Below are positions 34,238-43,087 of a stretch of 55,029 nucleotides of DNA, piece after piece (the first letter of the stretch is position 1; every line of letters starts with the position of its first letter). A model generated the notes under the pieces. It made no database searches. It worked only from the letters and a program-made list of their open reading frames with translations, and was not told where the DNA came from. The DNA lies in the NCBI GenBank assembly GCA_023249975.1, contig JAHFBP010000001.1:1-55029 (forward strand), written 5' to 3'. The translations under genes and the position numbers were made by a program. The DNA comes from a bacterium (GTDB lineage Bacteria > Babelota > Babeliae > Babelales > GCA-2401785).

Positions 34238-35452
34238 TTAAAAGTCTGCCTTAACCCACTGCAACGGATCAACGGGAACGTTATTTACACGCACCTCCCA
34301 ATGCAAATGATAGCCCACCGCAAATCCTGTGCGCCCAACCTTACCAACAGGGTTTCCTTTTTTGATAAAATCACCCACTTCAATGTTGGCAAAATCATCT
34401 AGATGTGAATACACCGTCACAACACCCATCCCATGATCAATCGCAACAGTATTGCCCGAAATTGCATAACGATCCTTGATGATCACCGTTCCATTTTGAC
34501 TTGCCCACACCACAGACCGTGGCGCATTGACAATATCAACGGCGCGATGTTGATAACGACCTCGTTCAGCATTCACACGTTGTTCACCATAAGGCGTTGA
34601 AAATCGTTGAACCACCATCGGCAAATCAAATGATCCTGACCATTTTTTTTCTGCCGTTGACTGCAATGCCCATTTTTCAAGTGCTTGATTGAGGACATCT
34701 TGACTGACACTCACACTGCGTTCTTCTTTAAGTTTCTCTGGAGAAACGGTAAATCCTTTTTGTTTAGGAAATTCTACCGGCTTGATGGTCGCCACTGCCT
34801 GCTTGCTTAATTCTCGTCCCACGTGATCATGTAATTCAACAACGACCGACCGTTGTGCAGGCAGCTCCTCACATTCTGTAGGAATAAATGCCTCATACAT
34901 CAATTCATGCGGAGTGACCAAACAGCAGGGATATTTTTTTGAAAGAAATTCCACCTGAGCATTGGCTATACGTTTATTTGCTTTAAATTTAAGGTGTATC
35001 GTTCCACCTTGATTCACTTCATATTCAGTTGACGAAAATTCAGCCTCAAGGGGGATATTGTCGACCATAAACAGATGTTGGCTTTTGTGCGTATTGGCAT
35101 GAAAACTTTTATCAACTACCACTACTTCAAGTTTGTGCTTGCCGTTGGTTAATGCAGAGGTTTCAATTGCAATAGGGAGCTCAAACTCTTTGGAGCTTAC
35201 GCAACAAGGAAACCCTGCTACTGAAGTTCCATCAATTTTGATATCAACCTGCCCTATTTTGTACCCTGATTTTCCACAACAAGAAATTTGCATCGTATCT
35301 GCGTATGAACCATTATCTGCAAAATTTTCAAATCTCACCACAGGATTGGTTTTGTATAAAAAATAGCGCAGAGATGTATATCCACACACAAGAAACCCTA
35401 TTACAAACAGAATAGGAGTAATTCGTAATCCAACGTTTTTGCGTACAATCAT
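34238..35452 (-). CDS. Membrane-anchored M23 (LytM-type) metallopeptidase
   Basis: A 404-residue protein. One N-terminal transmembrane segment (about 10-30), a long beta-rich region with two Ig-like stretches (about 45-240), then a C-terminal LytM domain. Zinc ligands are visible: His302 and Asp306 (HRAVD), and His384 in HLH, with a further His350 in YSHL. All active-site residues are intact, so it should cleave peptidoglycan peptides, not merely regulate. AAAGGTAG precedes the start. It follows murA by 30 bp in the opposite coding order on the same strand, suggesting a cell-wall pair. Confidence 0.88.
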   Translation of the reverse strand: MIVRKNVGLRITPILFVIGFLVCGYTSLRYFLYKTNPVVRFENFADNGSYADTMQISCCGKSGYKIGQVDIKIDGTSVAGFPCCVSSKEFELPIAIETSALTNGKHKLEVVVVDKSFHANTHKSQHLFMVDNIPLEAEFSSTEYEVNQGGTIHLKFKANKRIANAQVEFLSKKYPCCLVTPHELMYEAFIPTECEELPAQRSVVVELHDHVGRELSKQAVATIKPVEFPKQKGFTVSPEKLKEERSVSVSQDVLNQALEKWALQSTAEKKWSGSFDLPMVVQRFSTPYGEQRVNAERGRYQHRAVDIVNAPRSVVWASQNGTVIIKDRYAISGNTVAIDHGMGVVTVYSHLDDFANIEVGDFIKKGNPVGKVGRTGFAVGYHLHWEVRVNNVPVDPLQWVKADF

Positions 35453-35521
35453 TATGAATCTACCTTTAGAAAAATTAAGATGGCCTTATAATAACAGGCT
35501 TTAGTTTAATTCTAAATAACT

Positions 35522-38212
35522 TTAAAATCGCATACACATTTCCAGTTGCGCACCTAGATCTCCTTGTGCCTGACTGAGGAGCTTAAGATTAAGTTCGTCA
35601 GTTACATCGTACTCAAGTTGAAAGGAAAAATCTTCATCACGAATTAAGTCTTTTTCAAAAAGCGCACGAACATGTGGAGCAATATCAAAATGCATCGTTG
35701 CCTTTACCCCTCGTGCCCCAGAACGCTCACCTTGATAAGGCACAAGTTGCACATACTCAAAAAATTTCGTCATCCTTTTCAGCACACCAGGATGCTCTTT
35801 GCCTTTGCTTGAAATTAAAAGCGTATGTAAGTTTTTCATAATCATGCCCGGAAAATATTCCCGCAACTGTCCCGCCTCACCGCCCCCAAAAAAGAGAGAG
35901 AAAATTTGTTCTCGTGTAAGTTGTGGATTGGACTCAAGCACAATATGCGGAGCACTCAAAGGCCCCGTTGCATGAACCGTTATGGCATATCGTTTGATAA
36001 AACCATGTGCCAGTAAATCAATAAATGGATCTTGAAGCCGATGAGGCACAACATCAATCCGGCCCCGTGCAATATGCAAATCACGCCCCAATAGAGAAAT
36101 GCTTCCGCCATCAAGGTTCACATGCCCCTTGAGTGATGGCTGATGGAATGCTCCCCTGCAATAGGCCCCCTCAACGCGTAATGATGGCAACAACTTGGTT
36201 TTAACCACATCCGTCACCATATTCATCGGCTGAGCACATATCAAATCAATGGCAAAGTGCGTTGATCGATTTTTTTCTTCCAACAAACTTATACATGGAG
36301 ACATCCCCGCCATATCATCGGCATCATCCTGAAGTGAACCTTTTAAGAATGATTTTGCCAAATTAATTGTACCCGTAAAAGATTGATCATTTCCAAGCGT
36401 ACGCTGAAATAACAATTGTGCGTCTGCCAGCGCATAAAAATTACGTCGCACATTTATGAGCATATTTTTGACGACCAGTGGCACATTGATCGTAGATATT
36501 GAACCTGACCTATCCCATGACACTGCAGCATGCTCAATATCCACACTTCCTTTGAAAAGCTGTACAAATGCTTTGTCCACGACAATCTTGCGTTGATCAA
36601 TATCAATACCAAATCTACATGCGCCACCAGTTATCAAATTAATAGATCCCAATGGATTAAGCTGCGCATCCTTAAGGGTAAATTGTCCGGTGATGTGCCG
36701 CCAATTTTGTTGATCAATCGCAACATCAAAAATTCCTTTCGATCCGACAAGCACATGTTGCACATCATAAGGCAAGAACCCGATAAGCGTGGCATAAGGA
36801 ACATGTCCCCTAAGCTTGTAATCATGAGCCCCTTCTGTTGAAAATGTTAAAGCGCGGTCATTGTGACGATACTCGCAACGCACAATATGTGGAGATATCT
36901 CTTGTGGCCCCACCACAGCATCAACATCTACCTGCACATCATCAAGTTGCACCTGAACTTGAATTTGTTTTTGATCATATTTCAGGAAAGCTGCACCTTT
37001 TTTCACCACAGAGTTTTTTATTTTCACTGCATTAACCGTATGTACATCTGCCGAAAACAAAGCTGTTTTTTTGTCATATTGCGCCTGGCCCTCGTACAAC
37101 TGACCCATAAGAGGAACAAGGGTATAGGTGCTTTTCACGCACAGCGGATCAATCTCAATGTTTGCCTGCAGCATCTTGTGGCGCTGATCGCTACGTGAAC
37201 ACTGCACCGTTGCGTTAACATGCCTGTCCGCACCACAGCTGCGGTCAAATATTCCTGTGACCACATAATCGGGCATAGTTTTGCAGCTGAGCAATGATGA
37301 ATTAAGTAATGGAGAACCCATGAACTGCGAACTGACAAGTTGCGAACTCAGCCAATGAGGCATTTTACACAAAAGACTTTCAACCAACTTTTGTGCTGAA
37401 ATACTCGCACAAAAGGATCCTACTTTTTCATTAATCACCACCTTTGCCCTCATGACATCGCCTTGATCAAGACGTAGAACCGTCTCGCATCCGTCGGACA
37501 TTCCTCTGAGCTTGAAGGATTCTGGTGTCAAAAATGTAGTTACATCAAGAGTGAGAAATGTTTGTTTTTTCTTTTTTGACAACCATGCACCCGCTCCACT
37601 GGCATTACAAATCACCGTAACATCATCCACGCTCACTGAACCATGTCTCACCTGAACCTGTAGTTTTTCCAAGGCTGTTTTGCTGCACTGCAACATCAAA
37701 ATTCCATCAAAATCCACCGCCACAGGTTGAGGAAAAATAGAACCTGACACAATGTGCGCATTTTCAACTCTCACCGTCCGCACGCAAATTGCACCGGATT
37801 TTTGTGGAGCAGAAATACCCTGAACAAACTGGAGGATCTTTTCTTTTTCCTGCTCCGTTGAGCCCGCATCGATTTTCACCCCATCCAACGAAATGGCCAA
37901 AGTTATCTGACGATTGACAAGCGAACGCACAATACACAAACGCAATGTGAGTTTATCAACATGCACATTGGCATCTTTACCAGAAACAAATGATGCCGAA
38001 ACATCTCGCAATATGGCGCGCCCTGTCAGAGGATCGATAAAATAATTTGCGCATGAAATTGGAATCTTAATGGCATGCTCAAGCTGATCCATAAGGGAGG
38101 CAAAACATCTTTTTTGAATACCCTGATGTTGGCAAACACACCACAAAATCACGAATGCAAGGCCTAGACTGACAAGGATATTTTGAAAAATAAAGGCCTG
38201 TTTTTTTTGCAT
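35522..38212 (-). CDS. TamB/AsmA-like envelope protein (DUF490 C-terminus)
   Basis: An 896-residue protein with an N-terminal membrane anchor (about 8-28) and a long beta-strand-rich body without strong motifs. The C-terminal segment is of TamB type: GGSISLLGRDLHIARGRIDV, then D-P-x-I-D-L-L-A, T-G-P-L-S-A-P-H-I-V-L-E-S-N-P, and the LTREQIFSLFFGG phrase. TamB-like proteins bridge inner and outer membranes for lipid transport or outer-membrane protein assembly. No TamA/BamA is in the window. It starts 6 bp after the gspE stop. It supports a double-membrane cell. The ribosome site is weak. Confidence 0.8.
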   Translation of the reverse strand: MQKKQAFIFQNILVSLGLAFVILWCVCQHQGIQKRCFASLMDQLEHAIKIPISCANYFIDPLTGRAILRDVSASFVSGKDANVHVDKLTLRLCIVRSLVNRQITLAISLDGVKIDAGSTEQEKEKILQFVQGISAPQKSGAICVRTVRVENAHIVSGSIFPQPVAVDFDGILMLQCSKTALEKLQVQVRHGSVSVDDVTVICNASGAGAWLSKKKKQTFLTLDVTTFLTPESFKLRGMSDGCETVLRLDQGDVMRAKVVINEKVGSFCASISAQKLVESLLCKMPHWLSSQLVSSQFMGSPLLNSSLLSCKTMPDYVVTGIFDRSCGADRHVNATVQCSRSDQRHKMLQANIEIDPLCVKSTYTLVPLMGQLYEGQAQYDKKTALFSADVHTVNAVKIKNSVVKKGAAFLKYDQKQIQVQVQLDDVQVDVDAVVGPQEISPHIVRCEYRHNDRALTFSTEGAHDYKLRGHVPYATLIGFLPYDVQHVLVGSKGIFDVAIDQQNWRHITGQFTLKDAQLNPLGSINLITGGACRFGIDIDQRKIVVDKAFVQLFKGSVDIEHAAVSWDRSGSISTINVPLVVKNMLINVRRNFYALADAQLLFQRTLGNDQSFTGTINLAKSFLKGSLQDDADDMAGMSPCISLLEEKNRSTHFAIDLICAQPMNMVTDVVKTKLLPSLRVEGAYCRGAFHQPSLKGHVNLDGGSISLLGRDLHIARGRIDVVPHRLQDPFIDLLAHGFIKRYAITVHATGPLSAPHIVLESNPQLTREQIFSLFFGGGEAGQLREYFPGMIMKNLHTLLISSKGKEHPGVLKRMTKFFEYVQLVPYQGERSGARGVKATMHFDIAPHVRALFEKDLIRDEDFSFQLEYDVTDELNLKLLSQAQGDLGAQLEMCMRF

Positions 38213-38218
38213 GAAAAC

Positions 38219-39919
38219 CTAAATTTCCACTTGTGCAAACGCAACACCCAAAACTTCCTCAACGGTTGTTTTGCCCTGTTTAATCAAACGAACACCATCC
38301 TGAATCATCAATGTCATACCCTGCTTGATTGCTTCGCGTTTGATCACGGAGCTGTCGGCACGAGCAATAATGTGAGGAATGAGAGAATCGGTAACTTCCA
38401 TCACTTCAAACACCCCATTTCGTCCGCGATATCCTTTTTTGCTGCACTTATCGCATCCGACGGCCTTGTAAACCTTGGCTGTTCCAAATGATTCACGTGT
38501 CTCACCAAGTCGCTTGAGCATCTCATCCGTCGGCTCATAAACTTGCTTGCAGTCGTCACACAAAGTGCGCACCAACCGCTGAGAAATTACGCACGCCAAT
38601 GATGAGGAAACCAAAAATGGTTCAATGCCCATATCAATCAATCGCGTAATGGTAGCAGGAGCACTGTTGGTATGGACAGTACTGAGTACTAAGTGACCAG
38701 TCAAAGCAGCTTGTGTTGCAATCTGTGCCGTCTCGCCATCACGAATTTCACCAATGAGTACAATGTCAGGATCTTGCCGCAAAATAGATCGTAATGCTGC
38801 TGCAAAAGTCAGTCCAACCTGAGCTTGAACTTGAACCTGACTAATGCCTGAAATAGTATATTCAACCGGATCTTCCACTGTGATAATATTCACATCAATT
38901 TTGTTCAGACGCATCAAAATAGAATAGAGCGTTGTCGTTTTACCCGAACCGGTCGGACCACTGACCAAAATAATTCCGTTAGGACGCTCAATGACACGAG
39001 TAATCGTTTGAAAGTCGCGTTCACTGAAATTAAGACTTTCGAGCTCTGCCGTACCTTTGCTCTTGTCCAAAATCCGCATTACTATGCGTTCGCCAAACTT
39101 ACACGGCAAAATAGAAACCCGAAAGTCATATGTCTTGTCCGCAACCTTAAGTTGAATTCGGCCGTCTTGAGGCAGACGCTTTTCGGCAATATTCAAATCC
39201 GCCATAATTTTAAGACGCGAAACAATAGCCCCTTGGTATCGTTTTGGCGGCATCAAACTTTGGTACATTTCCCCGTCGACGCGATACCGAATACTCAAAT
39301 CTTTTTCAAACGGCTCAATGTGAATATCCGAAGCGCCTTCTTTCACCGCCTGGAAAATAATATGGTTAACCAATTTAACAATGGGAGCATCATTCGCCAT
39401 TTCCATGATGTCTTTTTCTTCGATGTTGCCTAAGTCAAACCCCTCGGCAGGAGCTTCCTCACTCAACTCGTCCATCATTTCTTTGTCGGCTTCAAACGGA
39501 TAAAACTTGTTGATTGCATCCAAAATGCTCTGCCGCAAGGCAATGGCATACCCCGTGTCACTGGCAAGCAAAAGCGCCAAATCATCCAATGGCTGGACAT
39601 CGCGGGGATCTGAAGTAACAATAACCCGCTTGCCTTCATGCATTACAGGCATAATCACGTGCGATCTCAAGAATCTGAGCGGTATTTTGCTCAATTGCTT
39701 AGGATCAACCATTTGTTCAGTAATGGTCTGAATAAAGGGAAAACCAAATTGTTCGGCATAGGCCTGACACAATTGCGTCGGGGTAACCAATCCCATTTTA
39801 GCTAAAAGCAAATCAAGTGATTCATTCGACTTTTCAACTTCCGCAAGTGCATCATCCAGCTGCTGTCGCGTGATAACCCCTTGCTTGACCAATATTTGAC
39901 CAATTTTATCATTCAACAT
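38219..39919 (-). CDS. gspE: Type II secretion / type IV pilus assembly ATPase (GspE/PilB)
   Basis: A 566-residue ATPase. The N-terminal MshEN/GspE-N domain has IGQILVKQGVITRQQL. Then come the N2 domain, Walker A GPTGSGKTT at about 321-329, the Asp box (ITVEDPVEY), Walker B DPDIVLIGEIRD and the His box region. The tetracysteine zinc element (CDDC ... CDKC) is near residues 460-490. I start at the ATG at 39919 (MLNDKIGQ), preceded by AAGGGTGG; a TTG ten codons upstream is less likely. It powers pseudopilus or pilus assembly; GspE and PilB cannot be told apart by sequence alone. No other secretion genes flank it. Confidence 0.92.
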   Translation of the reverse strand: MLNDKIGQILVKQGVITRQQLDDALAEVEKSNESLDLLLAKMGLVTPTQLCQAYAEQFGFPFIQTITEQMVDPKQLSKIPLRFLRSHVIMPVMHEGKRVIVTSDPRDVQPLDDLALLLASDTGYAIALRQSILDAINKFYPFEADKEMMDELSEEAPAEGFDLGNIEEKDIMEMANDAPIVKLVNHIIFQAVKEGASDIHIEPFEKDLSIRYRVDGEMYQSLMPPKRYQGAIVSRLKIMADLNIAEKRLPQDGRIQLKVADKTYDFRVSILPCKFGERIVMRILDKSKGTAELESLNFSERDFQTITRVIERPNGIILVSGPTGSGKTTTLYSILMRLNKIDVNIITVEDPVEYTISGISQVQVQAQVGLTFAAALRSILRQDPDIVLIGEIRDGETAQIATQAALTGHLVLSTVHTNSAPATITRLIDMGIEPFLVSSSLACVISQRLVRTLCDDCKQVYEPTDEMLKRLGETRESFGTAKVYKAVGCDKCSKKGYRGRNGVFEVMEVTDSLIPHIIARADSSVIKREAIKQGMTLMIQDGVRLIKQGKTTVEEVLGVAFAQVEI

Positions 39920-40018
39920 GTTCGCCACCCTTTTCGCATCAGTCTGCAAATTTCAACAGTTTTCATGTGGTTATGGTACCAGAGAGCCGACAGACAAGGA
40001 AGGAATGTCTCAGAACTC

Positions 40019-40048
40019 TTGATTGGTTTTTTCTATTTGAAATACAAT
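40019..40048 (+). promoter_or_regulatory. Candidate promoter of the exported-repeat-protein operon
   Basis: TTGATT (40019-40024), an 18-bp spacer, TACAAT (40043-40048), 50 bp before the ATG at 40098. It is in the 178-bp gap divergent from gspE. Weak but well placed. Confidence 0.35.
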
Positions 40049-40097
40049 ATATGTATCTGATAGGACAACAAGGCTTTTCGAGCCACTGGAAACTGTG

Positions 40098-41498
40098 ATG
40101 ATAAATAAAAAAAGACTCATCTTTTTTGCCCTTTGCACCGTGCTGATCGCAGCCATGAGCGTTCAGGCTCTTGATAACCCTGATCAATTGCCCCCATTGC
40201 CTGCCCTCCCATCTTTAGCAGCTCTGCCCACACCCCTTGCACCATCAACCCCTTTAGCAACTCAAGCAATTTCAACTGTTCAAGCACCTCTCGCGCCCGT
40301 ACCCTCCCTAGCCCCGCTAGCCCCGTCAGATATCTTTACTCCAATGCCAATAACACCTACCCCTTCTTCAATGGCTGCTCCAATCCCAATGGCTAGCCCA
40401 ATGATGGCCCCACCAGCCCAGATGATGCCTGCCCAAACCTTGTCAAATGGAACACCTCCTGTTCAGACAACGCCTATGCAAACACCAGTTTCCAATGCGG
40501 CATCACAACAAAACTTGGTGCAAACACTGGGCCAAATTGAAATTTCCAAAAACAGTGATGGCCGCAAAACCCGTGATCTAAACTTTTGGCTTAATTTAAT
40601 GGGCATGGCAAATATCACTGATGAAAACAAGACCACCATTATTGAAAAGGTTGGAAATGATATGCGCCAGTCACTCAAGGAAGAAGGAGTTGACACTGCT
40701 CAAATCACGGTAATCCAAACAAAATACAGTCTCATTCTTGATGGCCTGAAAACAAAACAATTGCCTCAAAATGCTTCTGCCCAATTGGACAAATTTAAAG
40801 ACGAATTGATGGCCGCAAAACCAGGCTCAACACTTCAGTCAGGCCAAACTTTTACTGAAAAAATTCAAAGTATCGAAAAAGATGGCACTCCAGAAGGTCG
40901 CAAAAATCGCGACAAAACATTTTGGACCAATTTGATGTCCACTTCCGGAATCAGCGATCAAGACAAAAAATTAGTGATCGACCGCTTCTGGAACGATGTG
41001 TATGAAGAACTTAAACTCACCAAAAATGATCCCCAAAATGCAAAAACTACTCATGACAAATACCTAGAAATTGTAGCCCTCCCGCAATTTACCGATGGTC
41101 CTGAGGCCGTCAAACAAACGGCACAATTATTAAAGAAAAAAATCACTGATGAAGCGGCTAACAATCAACAAAAAATAACACTTTCTCTTTCAACTTTTGA
41201 TCAAACAATTGAGCAAATTGACGTAGCAAATAAGGCTGATGATCGCACAGCTCGCAACTCTGCCTTTTGGGTCACCTTGATGCGCGACAAAGCTCAAACC
41301 AATTCTGACAAAAAAACCGTTGCTGACAGAGTGTGGACCGATGCGTATCAAGAATTGACCGCCGCTGGCACAGACAAAGATAAAACCAAATTGGTATATG
41401 GCAAATATGTAGAAATTGCGCGTGCGCTCAAATCTCTCAAGCCCGGTGATGCGGCCACTCAAACGCTCGACACACTTTTGAAACACCTAGAAAGCTAA
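40098..41498 (+). CDS. Exported Pro-rich protein with three FW-LM modules
   Basis: An unrecognised 466-residue protein. A signal peptide spans about residues 1-25 (ending VQALD), then a Pro/Ala/Met-rich low-complexity stalk (about 28-135), then three homologous helical modules of about 73 residues spaced about 113 apart (near 145-217, 255-329, 370-444). The shared core is D-x-R-x-x-R-x-x-x-F-W-x-x-L-M, then a D/S-x-x-K-K/T helix, then W/G-N/T-D-x-Y/R-x-E/S-L, and a closing K-Y-x-E/L-I. The Trp of the FW pair is at 164, 276 and 391. A periplasmic or secreted scaffold is plausible; the function is unknown. It is followed after 30 bp by another exported protein. Confidence 0.75.
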   Translation: MINKKRLIFFALCTVLIAAMSVQALDNPDQLPPLPALPSLAALPTPLAPSTPLATQAISTVQAPLAPVPSLAPLAPSDIFTPMPITPTPSSMAAPIPMASPMMAPPAQMMPAQTLSNGTPPVQTTPMQTPVSNAASQQNLVQTLGQIEISKNSDGRKTRDLNFWLNLMGMANITDENKTTIIEKVGNDMRQSLKEEGVDTAQITVIQTKYSLILDGLKTKQLPQNASAQLDKFKDELMAAKPGSTLQSGQTFTEKIQSIEKDGTPEGRKNRDKTFWTNLMSTSGISDQDKKLVIDRFWNDVYEELKLTKNDPQNAKTTHDKYLEIVALPQFTDGPEAVKQTAQLLKKKITDEAANNQQKITLSLSTFDQTIEQIDVANKADDRTARNSAFWVTLMRDKAQTNSDKKTVADRVWTDAYQELTAAGTDKDKTKLVYGKYVEIARALKSLKPGDAATQTLDTLLKHLES

Positions 41499-41528
41499 AA
41501 ATTGGAAAGTTAAAAAATGGAGAATATC

Positions 41529-42059
41529 ATGCTTAACTCTACTTTACTAAAGCTACGAAAACTCACTACCCTTTTAATCCTCTACGGCGTATTAATCGGG
41601 CCAAACAACATCAATGCTGGAACCATCTTTGGCCAGTCCGTAAATATTGATGACTCACAAACACGTGATGCCACGACCATCAACGGCATAGCTCGTGCTC
41701 AATGGTTCAAACAGCTGAAAATTGACCCTAAGCAGGCCCTTTCTCGCTCAAGCAAGGACTGGACCAATGCATTCAGCCGAATGGGCAATAATCCCGATTC
41801 TGACCTATTTGTCGCTCACTTGCTAGAAAGCGACATGATTTACATGAAAAATTTTGACTTAGCTCATGCCGAAGAGCTGTTCAGCCCTCTGGTAGATCTA
41901 CAAATTAACCGCTCCGATTCTGAATTAAACGGCCCTGATGCACCTGGTGATACCAAAAATGACCGAGTAATCCTCAATCCAGCGACCAGAAAAATTATTG
42001 TTGACGCCTATGCAGACATTATTGGCAAAAAGGGCAATTTGTACCGCCGCAGATTTTAA
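41529..42059 (+). CDS. Exported protein of unknown function
   Basis: A 176-residue protein with a signal peptide (hydrophobic residues 14-26, ending NINAG). The ATG at 41529 is chosen because GGAG lies exactly 6 nt upstream; an ATG at 41517 would overlap that site. The mature part is helical with scattered aromatics and an acidic stretch, and ends in a basic YRRRF. There is a loose echo of the neighbour's modules (Q-T-R-D ... A-Q-W-F-K-Q-L, D-W-T-N-A-F), too weak to claim homology. Probably in an operon with the three-module protein. Confidence 0.7.
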   Translation: MLNSTLLKLRKLTTLLILYGVLIGPNNINAGTIFGQSVNIDDSQTRDATTINGIARAQWFKQLKIDPKQALSRSSKDWTNAFSRMGNNPDSDLFVAHLLESDMIYMKNFDLAHAEELFSPLVDLQINRSDSELNGPDAPGDTKNDRVILNPATRKIIVDAYADIIGKKGNLYRRRF

Positions 42060-42092
42060 TTCCTCATTTTGGGAAGAAAGTTATCAAAACCA

Positions 42093-42122
42093 TTGCGTTA
42101 AAATTTCTAGCTGAAATATACT
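42093..42122 (+). promoter_or_regulatory. Candidate promoter for the small exported protein
   Basis: TTGCGT (42093-42098), an 18-bp spacer, TATACT (42117-42122), then a 47-nt leader to the ATG at 42170 with AAGGAG as ribosome site. Confidence 0.5.
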
Positions 42123-42169
42123 GTGAGTAGAGACGAAGACCAAAAATCTCAGAAACCAAGGAGTTTACG

Positions 42170-42376
42170 ATGAAGTTGAATCTCAAGGCCCTCGCGATCA
42201 CTCTCGTTCTTGCCGCTGGATTTATTACCAGCTCTGCATTTGCAGGTAAAAATTCAAAGAATAGTTCAGCTAGTGAAAGCTCTGCTGTTACAAAGGCTAA
42301 GGCCAAACTTAAAGCTGCCCAAAAAGAATTGAAGGATGCTCGCGCTGCCGATAAAGCTGCCGATCAAAAGAACTAG
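42170..42376 (+). CDS. Small exported Ala/Lys/Ser-rich protein
   Basis: 68 residues. A textbook signal peptide (residues 1-24, ending SAFAG) is followed by a 44-residue Lys/Ala/Ser/Asp-rich helical peptide (AKAKLKAAQKELKDARAADKA). AAGGAG lies 8 nt before the ATG, and a good promoter lies just upstream. The mature peptide is short and strongly charged. It has the same composition as the large coiled-coil proteins at 44138 and 53599. Function unknown. Confidence 0.7.
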   Translation: MKLNLKALAITLVLAAGFITSSAFAGKNSKNSSASESSAVTKAKAKLKAAQKELKDARAADKAADQKN

Positions 42377-42411
42377 TCTTATTTGTAATCAAAAATGGAG
42401 ATTGAAAAATC

Positions 42412-42816
42412 ATGAAGAAAAAACTTTTACTGATTATCGCCCTTGTTGCTCTTGCTGGAACAACCAAAATTGCCTATGGCAGCTATGGCTCAAAGGGTAA
42501 TGATACCCAAGTTTCATCAACTGATTCTAAAAAATCTGAGATGAAAAAAGAGGTAAAAAAAGAAAAATCGATGAAACATGCATCACACAAAAAATCAAAC
42601 AAGCATGAAGAAATGAGCTTGTGGCAAAAATTTACCAATTGGTTGTTTAGCCCATTCAGCTCAGAAAAATCTTCAAAGTCTGAACGCAAACATGAAAAAA
42701 AGAACAAGTCAGAACACAAGTCAGAACACAAGTCTGAAAAGTCCAAAAAAAATAAAAACAAAAAATCAGAAGTCGAACTTTCAGCTTTTGAGGAAGTGGA
42801 CATGACGGCTGACTAA
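42412..42816 (+). CDS. Exported Lys/Ser/Glu-rich low-complexity protein
   Basis: 134 residues. Signal peptide 1-22 (ending KIAYG). The body is dominated by Lys, Ser, Glu and His, with tandem S-E-H-K units near residues 104-115, one hydrophobic/aromatic patch (MSLWQKFTNWLFSPFS, about 69-84) and an acidic C-terminus. GGAG lies upstream of the ATG. It is followed by a rho-independent terminator, so the 42170 and 42412 genes probably form one transcript. No family recognised. Confidence 0.7.
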   Translation: MKKKLLLIIALVALAGTTKIAYGSYGSKGNDTQVSSTDSKKSEMKKEVKKEKSMKHASHKKSNKHEEMSLWQKFTNWLFSPFSSEKSSKSERKHEKKNKSEHKSEHKSEKSKKNKNKKSEVELSAFEEVDMTAD

Positions 42817-42848
42817 GGCTCAGTCATGCACGTAATAGCTTAATCAAT

Positions 42849-42882
42849 AAGGGTCCTTCCTAAAGAGGGGCCCTTTTCTTTT
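42849..42882 (+). terminator. Rho-independent terminator
   Basis: An 8-bp stem, AAGGGTCC (42849-42856) with GGGCCCTT (42868-42875, one G-T pair), an 11-nt loop, then TTTTCTTTT. It lies 33 bp after the stop of the Lys-rich protein. Confidence 0.88.
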
Positions 42883-42944
42883 ATTTAATTTATGTCTTAC
42901 CGGTAATTAAACACATTTTAAAAAACAACAAAAATATTCACCTA

Positions 42945-42993
42945 CACCCCGCATGCCCTGAGTGTTTTTCGTAGAAAAATGTATCGAAGGGTG
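42945..42993 (+). repeat. Dispersed hairpin repeat, copy 6
   Basis: CACCCCGCATGCCCTGAGTG, inner stem TTTTTC-GTA-GAAAAA (the alternative, covarying pair), TGTATCGAAGGGTG. It is part of an inverted pair with copy 7. The flanking bases ATTCACCTA are also mirrored, so the paired arms extend past the repeat. Confidence 0.88.
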
Positions 42994-43028
42994 TACAAGA
43001 AAATTACTCTTAAGGGCTTACAATAGCG

Positions 43029-43087
43029 ACCCTTCGATACATTTTGTTCGTCCGGAAGCTCACAAAACACTCAGGGCATGCGGGGTG
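43029..43087 (-). repeat. Dispersed hairpin repeat, copy 7
   Basis: ACCCTTCGATACATTTTGT, loop TCGTCCGGAAGCTC, ACAAAACACTCAGGGCATGCGGGGTG. It faces copy 6 across 35 bp; the whole pair spans 42945-43087. Confidence 0.88.
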
